A stretch of 28,529 nucleotides of DNA from a virus: positions 1 to 28,529 of IMG/VR virus record IMGVR_UViG_3300046751_001047. One strand, 5' to 3'. Both the position numbers and the translations under genes were made by a program. Positions 1 through 11,400 of the stretch are shown one piece after another. Position 1 is the first letter of the stretch. Every line of letters starts with the position of its first letter. The notes beneath the pieces are model-generated. The model was given only the letters and a program-made list of their open reading frames with translations. It ran no database searches and was not told where the DNA came from.

Positions 1-167
1 AGACCATCCAAGTCACCGTCACCGTCAAAATCGCCAAACCCAAGTTTAATAGAAGCACCCCGAGCTGCTTTCTCTTCAAGGTATTCCCGGCTATATTTTC
101 GGGTGTACCTTTTCTGCGCGATATTGGATAACTTATTTGACCGGTATATATGGCGGAGTTTTGACAT
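1..167 (-). CDS. Partial protein with a Ca-binding DxDGDGDxDG motif, cut by the window edge
   Basis: The frame opens with ATG at 167 and stays open to the window edge, giving 55 residues of an N-terminus (begins MSKLRHIYRS). Residues 1-36 are strongly basic (many K and R). Residues 43-55 read GFGDFDGDGDLDG, the aspartate ladder seen in EF-hand-like loops and FG-GAP/VCBS-type repeats, where it binds calcium. The start overlaps the stop of the preceding gene as TAATG, the same coupling used elsewhere in this operon, which supports both the start and its reality. It follows the portal and one small gene, so it probably belongs to the virion module. The fold and role of the full protein cannot be judged because most of it lies outside the window. 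Confidence 0.6.
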   Translation of the reverse strand, partial: MSKLRHIYRSNKLSNIAQKRYTRKYSREYLEEKAARGASIKLGFGDFDGDGDLDG

Positions 168-394
168 TAAGCAACGCTGTCAGCCCGGTGTGCTTTTGAA
201 ATCTCTCCTGTAGCTTGAGTATATACTACACCTAATGAACCACCCATTGCTGGGTATTTGGTTCCATAGATATTTTCTACAGATTTATGATTAGAAGCTT
301 TACGGAAAGACTTTTTCCTCTCGGCTGCTTTGTAGTTATTAGCGGGTTTGCTGTGTTTATATTTAACTGGTGCTGGTGTTGATGGTGCGCTCAT
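167..394 (-). CDS. Small basic hypothetical protein downstream of portal
   Basis: A 75-residue protein rich in lysine, serine and alanine, with a proline-rich N-terminus (MSAPSTPAPVKYKH) and a glycine-containing middle (MGGSLGVVYTQ). It starts 3 nt after the portal stop and ends in a TAATG overlap with the next gene, so it sits inside the late operon and is probably translated by coupling. No family is recognised. A small structural or assembly protein would fit the position, but nothing in the sequence shows this. No transmembrane segment or signal peptide is visible. Confidence 0.6.
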   Translation of the reverse strand: MSAPSTPAPVKYKHSKPANNYKAAERKKSFRKASNHKSVENIYGTKYPAMGGSLGVVYTQATGEISKAHRADSVA

Positions 395-397
395 AAT

Positions 398-2419
398 TTA
401 TTGTTGGTATTGGTTCATGCCTTGTGGGTTACTGTTTCCCATGCCGGCGGTTGCTGCGGAAACTCCATCCTTTGGCTCATTGGCATTCTCCATGGCCGAT
501 GCATTATCACCAAGCATCTTGGCAATTTCTGCTTCGCTCTTTGGATCGGGAGGTGCTTCCTGAGGCAATAATTCATCCGTTCTTTCAAAGCCCATAGCAT
601 CGAGGATGCGCTTGAGCATAGGACGAATGAACGGACGCATTTCGGGAGGTGATTGGAAATATCTGTCCTGTGTTTGCAATGCGAGATTTGCTTTCTCAAT
701 AGCCCTTTGGCCTTGGTCCTGCGACAGGATGACTCTGGTATTTATACCAATGTTCCTGATCGCTTCCGGGGTCATTACACCAAAGGCTCGGACATCACCT
801 TCCATGTATTCAAATACTTCTTCCTCGTCCATCGTTGCCATGGATACCTGAACGAGCTTGGTCAAATGCTCCTCGAATCCACGAACGATTCTGCGCATCC
901 AGCGACGACCAATCTTCGATGCTTCGCGCAAGGTTGCTTCGACTCCGGTTGCTGTATTGGCAGGAGCCAATGCCTGATAATCACCCTGTGCCATATTGGA
1001 AACTCCCAGCCAGAGCTGAACAATCCCAAATATAAAATCAATCAGTTCCTGAGTGCGTACATCAACATTTGGAATCGCAGAGAATTGTAGAAAATCATCA
1101 ATGTTATATTGATCCTTTAATTCAAAGATCTTACCAGCATGGAGTTCCACATCCTCCGGCTCATCCTCTACGGCCTGCGGGTTAACACCTATGACCGGAT
1201 TGGCTGCGAGTTCATTTCGATAGCTTTGGGAATTAAATTGTTTATCAACATATTCCTGGAAAGATCTGATTCTTTCAGGCAAGCTACGACCGCACCATCG
1301 ATTTCTTTCCTTACCGATGGATACGGCCGTATACGGAATCCTGTTGTCGGGGGTGAGCTTTGCCACAAATTCGTAATAAATTGGTTTCTCAGTCTCCGGA
1401 TCTATGAATACACAGAATTCCTGAGGGGAACCTGTTCCGAGGACATCTCTTTTTATCCAGCATTCAAGAACCTGAATGCTTGGATTTTCCTCATTATCAA
1501 AATCTAAATTCTCCGTCCTTTCCTCATTCTTTTCGATCGGACTTCTTGGATTAGCATCTTTGTTTACCAAGTTGTAAAAATCACCAAAGGATAACCATTC
1601 ACGCTCAAGAAACATGCTATTCGCCCAGCGTAAATCCTTATCGTACATTTCCACAATGATATCGGATGAATCCAGAGACTCGGAGGTCGTGGGGCAGAGG
1701 AAACGGTCGGAATCTATGACCTCCGACCTGGGACCTTTGTACTTTACCTGTTGGGTCGGAACTCCTTGGGGTAATGGTTGAAATTCGTGGACACCGGGTA
1801 TCATCTGAAAGCTTGGATCTGTTGCCAAGCGCATCTCAGTCTCTCCGGTCATTGGATTCATTTCAGGAATAAATTGTGCCTCTCCTTCAATGATTGGACC
1901 TTCTCCGGGAATCTCTTCAAATTCTCCGCGTTCATTATTGAACAGTCCATTTCTTTCGTAATCGTACCATGTGGAAATTTCCTCCTTATAGGTAGATTTT
2001 AAAATCAAAGCCCGTTGGATGAAGAGATGAAGATAGGATTCTTCCAATCTTTCGCGGGTCTTGGCCACATCCTCAAGCTTCCAATTAAAATATTTATCAA
2101 AGGCTTCAGCCATTTCCTGATCGGCCGCACCCTGTGCTTCAAATTTAAAGTATGGGCTTGTGCCGGTGATCTCATCCTCGGCCCGTGCCATGAAATGATC
2201 AACGATCAGAGATGTCATCGGAACTGACATATTGGACTGGCTGAAAATACTGTCGTACCCTACCCGATCGCTCCGGTCATTATGATAAGTCTTCCATGAT
2301 ATTTTATCATGCTCGATCCTCTCGCGATTGTCCTCCTTGAGTTGTTTAACTCTATCGAGCACATACTTTACGAGCTTATCCTCCTGCTTCTTGGTTAGCT
2401 TTAGATTGGTTTCCTTCAT
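398..2419 (-). CDS. Portal protein
   Basis: A 673-residue protein of podovirus-like portal type. The portal is the dodecameric ring at one capsid vertex through which the terminase pumps DNA and to which the tail attaches. Supporting features: a charged helical N-terminus; a region around residues 50-90 with SNMSVPMTSLIVDHFMARAE followed by TGTSPYFKF; a middle part with a basic SIGKERNRWCGRSLPERIR stretch followed by a long helix (FQEYVDKQFNSQSYRNEL); and a C-terminal helical part with LGVSNMAQGDYQALAPANTA and TGVEATLREASKIGRRWMRR, a pattern typical of portal stem and crown regions. The C-terminus is acidic, then Q/N/G-rich. The ATG directly abuts the TAA of the giant gene (TAAATG) and no strong Shine-Dalgarno is present, so coupling is likely. 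The assignment rests on pattern and on the terminase nearby; no single diagnostic motif exists. Confidence 0.78.
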   Translation of the reverse strand: MKETNLKLTKKQEDKLVKYVLDRVKQLKEDNRERIEHDKISWKTYHNDRSDRVGYDSIFSQSNMSVPMTSLIVDHFMARAEDEITGTSPYFKFEAQGAADQEMAEAFDKYFNWKLEDVAKTRERLEESYLHLFIQRALILKSTYKEEISTWYDYERNGLFNNERGEFEEIPGEGPIIEGEAQFIPEMNPMTGETEMRLATDPSFQMIPGVHEFQPLPQGVPTQQVKYKGPRSEVIDSDRFLCPTTSESLDSSDIIVEMYDKDLRWANSMFLEREWLSFGDFYNLVNKDANPRSPIEKNEERTENLDFDNEENPSIQVLECWIKRDVLGTGSPQEFCVFIDPETEKPIYYEFVAKLTPDNRIPYTAVSIGKERNRWCGRSLPERIRSFQEYVDKQFNSQSYRNELAANPVIGVNPQAVEDEPEDVELHAGKIFELKDQYNIDDFLQFSAIPNVDVRTQELIDFIFGIVQLWLGVSNMAQGDYQALAPANTATGVEATLREASKIGRRWMRRIVRGFEEHLTKLVQVSMATMDEEEVFEYMEGDVRAFGVMTPEAIRNIGINTRVILSQDQGQRAIEKANLALQTQDRYFQSPPEMRPFIRPMLKRILDAMGFERTDELLPQEAPPDPKSEAEIAKMLGDNASAMENANEPKDGVSAATAGMGNSNPQGMNQYQQ

Positions 2420-5400
2420 TTATGAGATTCCGAGCGATTGCGCCTGCTTGATGACCTTAACCATTAGATTTAACTCTTTCTTCTGAAGATCGTCCACCCG
2501 TTGGGTTTTCTGCTCCTCGGTCAAAGTCTTGGATCCTTCGATCTGTTTCTTGAGCCTACGCATCTTGTTCTTCTGCTTATCGAGCTGGCTGATTGATGAT
2601 GATAGTTTGAGCAGTTCGCGGTTATCGTTGAGCACGGCGGTGTATGTCTTCGCATTAATTTGTTTTGCTGACTTCACCGCTTTCTCTGCATTTTTTACTG
2701 CGTCCCGAACCTCATAGAATGTGCCTCTGGTCGCAGAGCCGTAGGTCGTGGCTCGTAGAAATCTGTTTACTATAGGTATGTCGTTAACATTTTCTATGGA
2801 AGGTTTACCGCTTCCGGCACTGAACAAGGAGCCGAAAAGAGCATCTGCTTTTTGACCGGGGCCGCCAAGATATCCCATAACCAAATGTCTCATTTGATTA
2901 CCGGAGATATCAAAAGTTATGTCCTCATCGGAACGGTAGTATAGCGGGTTATTGCCTAGCATTCCGGCAAAGGATCCTTTTACATCATCACTACCTCCCA
3001 TGAAACTGTTGATAGCCTTTGATAATTTATTCCAGTGTTCAGGAGTTCCTTTCGGATCCTGCATATGCCCAGGTTTTGGTACCTCAAATGGACGATCGGC
3101 ATATCTAATAGGAGAACCCATGAAGTTCTTATTCGCGTAAAGCTCAATCAATGGGACGAAAGGAGTTGGTGTCAGGGCAACAGCTAATCCGCTTGATCCA
3201 CCTACGGGGTTGAACGCACTCATCGCACTGTCGGTAAATCGTGTTGTGGCTTCGACTAATCCTGCACCACCCCTACCAAATACATTCTTCGCAAACATAT
3301 CACCCATGACCTGTCCCATTGTCCAAAATAAGTTGTAACCTAAAGGAAGCGGTAAGCTGAAGAATCCTGTATCCTTCTCATCATTGAAGAACTCTGGTAA
3401 ACCCGCAGGAAGGGGCAGAATTGCGTTGGTATCTCTTTTGTAAGAGCTGATGGTATCGTAATCCGGCATCTCCTCATCTTCGTCATCATCCATCAGACGG
3501 TTGAGTATATTTATAATAAATGCGGCTCCTGCGATACCAGCGATAAGCTTGGCTCTTTCTTTAGGAGATCTTCTTGAGAAGGTAGTAAAGAACCGATCGA
3601 TCGAATTCATGGATGCTCCAAAGAACACATACAAAGATCCAAATGTCTGGGTAAGATTTCCCTTTTGGTTGAAATCAACAGTTACATTCCTGGCGATTAC
3701 TGCCGCTTCATCTGGGCCTCTACCATCTTTGATTGCTGCCCAGAAAGTAGATGCACGAATCGAGTTTTCGACAGCCGTATTGGCGGTATCTACAAAATCC
3801 CAGAACTTTTTCCACGATGCTTTTGTCCACCCGTCTTTTCCATCAAGAGATTTTTGAATGTCCTTTATTTTTTCAACAAGGGTTGGATGTCTAAACATAT
3901 CAACCTTACCACCGTTCTCCTTGTAGTATTGATACATCGCCTGACGGTTTCCAGACTCCAAAATCTTTTTGGGATCTCTCAAAGCTAATATCTTTGAGAT
4001 CTCTTCTTTACGATTTGGGTTGATACCATTCTTTATGTCAGCTTCGGTTTGATAAATAGATTTCATAAAACCCGCGAGATTCTTGCGATTCAGTGCGTCT
4101 TTTATGAGTACCTTTTTATTGTCCTCACTAAGATGAATTCTTGCGGTTAATACATCACGGAAAAAGTTGGGGAGTATGAACGCGAGGTTGGCCGAGGTGA
4201 ACATCTTAGCCATTAAACGAGTACCAACATTGAAACCTCCAAGAATCGGGGGTAGCGATTCGTATCGTAAATTGTTCATGGCATCCGCCATGCGGAGCCC
4301 TTCGTCTGTTTTTGGATTAAAGCGGATGAAGTATGGTTGCCCCGCTCTTCTAAAAACAAAAACATTCTGGTCGTTTTTAAACTCATTGCTTAAGGTTCTC
4401 CGAACCAGACCTATTTTCGAGTCGGCGATACCCGCATCATCAGTTTTGACCTCGTAAGCCATTTTTGTTTCCGAAGGCTCGAACGGTTTGTCGAACACTT
4501 TATTGAACTCTGCAGTAAGCTCCTTCAGAAGGTCTTTATTTTCCGGTTCGTGTATTGTTTGAAGCGTTTCGAAAATCTCTTTAAGCTCAGGATCTTGGTT
4601 TGCGAAATCAAAAAACTCGCTGCTATCTTTTGCGGGGTTTTTAGTCGGATTTAACACCGAGTATAAAAGTGCATACATATTTCCGAACGACTGGGATACC
4701 TCATTCTTCTTAGCCCGGATCATAGCTGATGTATGCTGGTTGATAGCATTACCCACAACGGTTACCGGGTCTGGCCCGTATGACTTAACCCCATCACTCT
4801 TACGACCAAAAGCCCCCTGAAGAACCAAAGCCCCTTTTGGTTGGTTAAATCCTTTGCCGGCCCCTGTGCTCTTAGATCCAAACTCTTCCCAGGCTTCTTC
4901 CTGATCAAAAAACTGTTCGGTCTCACCCTCAAATCCTTGAAGTGGAGAATATGCATAGTTGTCCGCAAGCTTTACTTTTGATGTGTATTTATTGCCGTAC
5001 TTATCCGCCTTACCCGTATTAAAATCAAAGCGGGAAGCTGCGGTTATCATTGCAGTCTTTTCATCAATGGACTGAATCTTTTTACCCTCTGCGTCGCGTA
5101 TTTCGGACATAATCAACTGACCATAGGAAAGCTGATCTAAGCCATCCTTGTTCATATCGTAATAGACGGGGAGAAACTCTTTTAGAAACTCTACAAATTC
5201 TGGCTTTGATTCCATATTAGCCATTACTTCCAAAGCTTTCTTTGTTTCCACACCGGAATTACGAATAAAATTCCCGTCTTTGTCGTAATAAAAATCGTAG
5301 AGCTCTTTATACTGTTTTCCTTTCCCCTGCTCGTCTTCCTTTCGCATATCCGATAATACCTCCTCGGCTTTTGCTTCGATTTGAAGATTTTTACTGGGTG

Positions 5401-8400
5401 CAGCTCGTGCAATCAGGTACTCGCCGGCTTCCTTCTGTGTAACATTATGCTTCCGCATAATCTCAGTCAGAGGATCGTAATAATCTAAACGACTTTGCTC
5501 TAAACCATTGCCGCCTTTTCCAAAATACTGATGCGAACGGCCGTGCACATCCAACCAGTTATGAAGAAGACTACCTTTCTTAAGCCCGAGCTTTTCGAAT
5601 ACTTCGAGAGATGACTGTGACAAAAGCTTAACCGGGCTCATCCGGTCGATCATATTCATCCGGAAACTACCCTTATCGTAGCTTTCTTTTCTGGTGGCCG
5701 CCCATTCCTTAAATTCGTTCTTAAGCTCCCGATCGCCCGCGATCTTGGATAGCAGGGTCGCTTTCGTAAGATTTGGGTTAACATCGCTGGTTAAAACCCG
5801 GCCGGCATCGGAATTTAATGTGCGGGGGCTGGTGCCATCCTTTTTGAATTTGCGGGCTTTGGTAATTAAATCACTGATGCTGCCCCCAAAGCCTTCGGCT
5901 TCGACCTGTAGGTCTATGGCTTCCGGATCATCATTTATGTCCGACCATTTATTATTCATGACCATATCATTAGACATGAGCTTCTCTATAAATGCGGTTT
6001 CTTGCTGGGCTCTTTCGGCGTCTCCTTCCGCCATGGCTGCCCGTGCGGATTTTAAGGATTTCAATAATTCCTCAGCTACCTGCACATCGGATTTTCCGCC
6101 CTCGTAGGTTGAACGATCCCGAGCTTTGAAATGGATCGCGGATAGCTCATCATAATCCCATTGGGATCCGAGCTCAGCAATACGGGTAAGAGGGATTCGC
6201 TTCTTCGTGAGGGCGATTATCTTGCGCACAACATTTAGATCATTGATCGGCTTGCCGGCATCGGAATTTAATATTTTACCTGAGCCATCTGATGTAAATG
6301 CCTGATTGAACTCTCTGCGGGTGGCTCTTCTTTCGAGCTCTTTCTGAAGAAGTTCATTAACCTCTTTACCCATATCCTCCTTCATGAATTCCGAGAGTTG
6401 CTCGTATGACATACCTTCAAGAGCTCCGGCTACTTTGGGGTCGTCCTTGTACTCAAGCATGATTCTCTCCCGAAGAGCTTGCCTGTCAGTATCACCCCGG
6501 CCAAAAATAGTTTCGCCCGCTTCGGTTTGTTTCTCATCAGTATCGGACTTTTTGCTAGCGACCTGAGTATCCTCATTCCCGCTATCGTCTCGTATCTCCG
6601 CGCTGTTCTCATCGGCATCGGTTGCTTCTCCCATTTGGGTATCGCGCTCAAGCACAGTCTCAGAACGAGGGTCGAACTGTCCATAGACATCGATTGCTTC
6701 CGCATCCAGGACTGCCTGAACGATTGGCTTGGATACATCGACCATATCATTGGCTAATGTTTCCAAATCGGCGGGTTTGATTACTCCAGCTTCTTTGGTT
6801 CTTGTACCCTGCTCATTTACCTGCTCCTGGGATATTTCATTAATTCGATCGCGGATGGTTTGAATCTGATCATCAAATCCTTTGACTCCAAACTTCTTGT
6901 GCATCGCAGTAATGAAGTCCGCGAATACGAAAGGCAGCAATCCTTCGCCCAAGCCACCACCCAATTGATTGATTGTTTTCTCGGTGTACTGCGATGATGG
7001 AATGTCTGCCAGTTTTATCATCTGACGGGCAGCCCGGGATCTGCCGGTATCTCCTTTATTCTTTTCGGACTGTTTCTCTCCACCCAGAAACCACTGAGCA
7101 AAATCAACTGCATTGATATCGACAGAGGATAAAAGATCGGCACCGGTTTCCATAGTGGTCGGTCTGTCTATATTCTGCTCGGTCTGATCGATGGTTGTTC
7201 TTTGCTTCTCAAACTCTCCGGCCTTCAGCTCACGACCTTTGGCATACGCCTTGATGACATCAAAGGTTTCGTACACCTTGCTTGCAGTAAAGGCTCCGTG
7301 ACCATTCTCTGCTTTTACGGTGACATCCGTGTCTTCAAGAGGTCTGCGGAAATTGAAATTCTTTTCGTTCTTCACCTCAAACCCTGCGGTATTGACCTCT
7401 GTACTTTGGTCTTTGACCAATTGCTTAGGATATGGGACGACGGCGTTAAGTCTTTGGGCAAACAGCTTACTCTTTGGATTCTTTACAAGCTCGGTGTATC
7501 CTTCAACAATCTGTCCATCGATCGTTTCGCGCATTTTTTCAAGAGCTTCCAGTCGTGCCTTTTTTTCGACTTTCTCTCCTTCAACATCTTCCTTTACTAC
7601 CTTGTCGTATTTATCAAGGAACTGCCTGCGGGCTGTGAGACTGATGATTTGGGATAAGGTTTTAGATAGCGGTGCTCCAGGCTTTACCCGCATGAACGGA
7701 TCTTCAGATTCTTCCGCATACTCAAATTGATTATTGAGATCCAGTATTAGATCGGCTTTACCAGCTTCGGTCGAACTGATCTGCTCCTCCTGCATTCTCT
7801 GTCTTTCGACAACATACAGAGCCATATCAAAATCTTTGTGGGAGTCGGAGGGATCTCCAAGACCTTCGAGTGTGGCACCTCCGGCTATTTTTAAAGCGAG
7901 AACTTCTTCGGTCGTTGGATTTTCAGTAAACACGGGCACCCGTTCTATTTGAGGGACTGCTTTTCCGTCTTTGTCTTTTACAGGCTTACCCTCTTCGTCC
8001 TTAACCGAGCGGTTCATTCTGCGACGGATTCTTTCCGCCACGACTGCACCAAAAGTAGTCTCTTCGCCGAAGTTCTCAGGATATGATACAACCCGTGAGT
8101 CGGTGGTTATTGCATCAGATCCGATATTTTTTTGCTGTTTCCAACGGGCAGATGCACGGGCTGCTTCCAAAAGCATTAAGTATTGGTTTAGGCTTTTTCC
8201 TCCAAGAAAAGATTTAGGCTGGTTTCTGTCGCCTTTTACTTTTTTCTCATCGAAACCGCCGTTTACAAAATCCCAAAGTACATGATGTGGTTTCTGATTC
8301 TCTGTCTTTTTCTGTCTTTTGTTATTTACAGTGCTGTAGATCTCGTACTTATCGAAATCTTTCATATTAGCGAGCATACCCAAAGTGAGATCTATTCTTC

Positions 8401-11400
8401 CGCTCACACCTTCCTTAGTGATTCTTTTTACATAATAAAGACTGTGAACAGTGTCCCGCCACTCAAAGGTTCTTTGTTCAGGAGCAATGACCTGAATATA
8501 GGCTTCCGCCAGTGCTTTTTTCTCTTCTAGAGATTTTATTTCTTTTTGGGCTTCTTTAACATCAGCACCCTTCTTTAATGAATCTATCTGCTTATCAATT
8601 TCTGCTACACGGTTTTCAAGCTGGCCTACTACATCATCAATTCTTTCGCGGGCTTCAGCCAGCATATCCTCGACCGCTTTTGTTGTCTGCAGTCTCTGCT
8701 TACCTTTACCGCGTTCGATCTGAGATATTTCTTTTCTAAGCTCTTTAATAATTGATATTGGAGCTGCATCAATCATCGGACCAAATCGTAAAACCTCCGC
8801 AATGATTGAGCCTACAGAAGCCTTATTGCCTAGTTTATTAACAGCTTCGTCGATTCTCTTATTTAAAGCATCTTCGTCGGTTAAAGTTTTTTCAACCTGT
8901 CTTACAGTCGCTAGTGCTCTGCCAAGGTTCTTTCTGTCGGCTTCGCTTTCCGGTATCAAACGATCCAGCTGCGAAATCTCTGTTTCTGCTGCTTCTCTTT
9001 GATCGGGTAAAGATCCTTTCGCCTGTGGCTGCTTGGCTCGAAGTTTAGCCTCTTGAGCAGGGAGCAAAGGTCCTTGGTTTTGCTTATAGCTCTTTTGCGG
9101 AGCTTTTTCCTCCGTCTTCTTTTTCTCGGCACCTTCTTCGGACTGCTCATCGACTTCTTTCTCCGAAGCAGCGACAACAGCCTGACGCTCCATATTTGTA
9201 TAGAAACTCGCGCTCTCCGTAAGAAGCTTCTGCCCGGCCATGGCATTCAATGCGCGGGCGATCATGGATTTCTCCTGCGGGGTTCCTGGCATTGCGTTTA
9301 ATGCTGCCTGTGGATCTGAATTTATTCCGGGCTGGGGTGCTGGCTGATTGATTGTGGTTTCGGGTGCAGGTCCGAGGCCGAGCTGGTCAAACATCAGTTT
9401 GAACAGATCCTTACCTTTAGCATCTGTTCCCGAGTATTGAGTATACGCATCGCCAAGCTGGTCAGCATATGTCTTGAGCTCTGCTTTTACATCATTCTCA
9501 ACCTGAGAGTTCTCACCTAAAAGATACTGACCGAATTGATATGAAAACCATTCCTCTGCGAGTACAGCATTGTCAGTTTTATTGAATGCACTCTCAACTT
9601 TTGCCTGGGTTGCTTCATCCAGGTCCTTGAAACTAATCCCTACCCGCTTGGTGTAATACTGTGCATAAGCATCGAGCTGTGCATCCTTACCAATCGTGCT
9701 CCATACATCCATGAGCTGCTTTTCATCCATGGTGATGACACGGGCCAAGTGACCTGCTTCATGCATGAAGGTTGCCATGGGATCTGCGGAAAATTCTTTC
9801 TCATTTAAATAGATGAGAGTCTGTCCATCGCGGGCTTCAAAGGTTCCGCGATTTTCCATATTTGCATCAGGAGTTCTTGGGCTGATCGCAATCTTGAGAT
9901 TAGCCATCGCTTCGGGATTTTTAGCATAAAGCTTGGCAATCCAGTCCTTGGTAAATTCAACAGCTTCCGGATTTGCATTCGGAAGAGTGGATAAATAATC
10001 GCCCATGGATTCAGCATCGTTGAATGTCTGATATGGTGCGGAATATCCTGCTCGGGTAACGGTTCCGGTTGTTCCTGTCTCAGTAGTCTGCTCGCCGCTG
10101 ATCTCAATGGGGGCATTACTAAAGTAGTTCGCGTTACGCCCGCGCATCTCCAATGCGGATGACAATATGCCCGGGCCAACTCCGACCAATCCTTCAGCCG
10201 CAATCGCATCCCAGTCCCATGCTTCGCCCGGTTCTTTCGCTGCCCACTGCCCAAGATATTCACCGGACATACCCATGGTGGAATCAAAACCTAATTCGGC
10301 GGCTGCATTTCTAGTTTTTTGAAAAGTTGTGAATCGAGCAACAGATCCTGCTGATTTATTCCATGCTGCTTTATCAAGAAGCTTACCCCCTTTGAACATC
10401 GCATTACCGGTGTGATTGGCGACACCCATAACCTTGCCAGCCATGAAACCGGTAAGCATATCGGCAGCTGCAATCGGGGCACCCTTCTGCACCATTTTCT
10501 TCTGGATCTTATTGCGAATGCTTTCATTGGTCCATGCAGCGGCAAATACTTTTGGATTCTTCCAATCAACTCCTAATTCCTGCATCCCTTCCAAAGCCAT
10601 GCCGGATGCTTCGAGAACAAAGGAGGCAACACCCCAGGATGCTTTGGCACCAACACCTGCTCCGGCAAGAGTTCCTGCGCCAGGAGTTATTGCTGTTCCA
10701 ATAGCAGCTCCTGTGGGAACTGTAACAATCATGGATTTTATCGCGGCAGGAAGAAATGATGATAGTGACTCCACGAACATTTCCGGAATCGCTGCGGGAT
10801 TATCAAATAATAGATTACCCATAGCATCGAGAAACCCGTCGGACTTGGTCTCTCTTACCCGTTTCATGGTCGAGCTAGTCGGAAGCTTTTCTATCTCCGA
10901 TGCGATCTCGATAAATTTCTGCATCTCATCCGCATCCAATGTATTCGTGAGAAAGTCGGGAGTATAATCGCTCATCTCACTCATGAGCACACCCCGCTGA
11001 ATTGCATTTCCTAACCCACCAAGCCAGCTGGTACTCTCAGCCTGCTCGAACAATTCATTATCCAAACCATTTTCAGCAGCCAGAGATATTACTTTTTGCA
11101 TATCATCCCGGGCGGCTTCCATCTTTTCGCGGGCTTTTTCAGCTTTAGCGCTGCCGGCTACTTTTAGAAATGTTAACTGTGCATCCTCATAGTTGCTCTT
11201 GGCACCATAGACGGATTCCATGATCTTGGCTGCTTTTAATCTCTCTTCTCCGCCAAGCTCTTCCATTGCGAGTTCCAATGGTTTTCCGCGATAGCTGGTC
11301 ATGCCAGCAGCCTTCATCTCAGCAATATCGAGAAGATCGACATCGTTACGGGAAAGACCAATGGGTCGGCCATCAATCAATCCATTCTGAGAAAAGAAGA

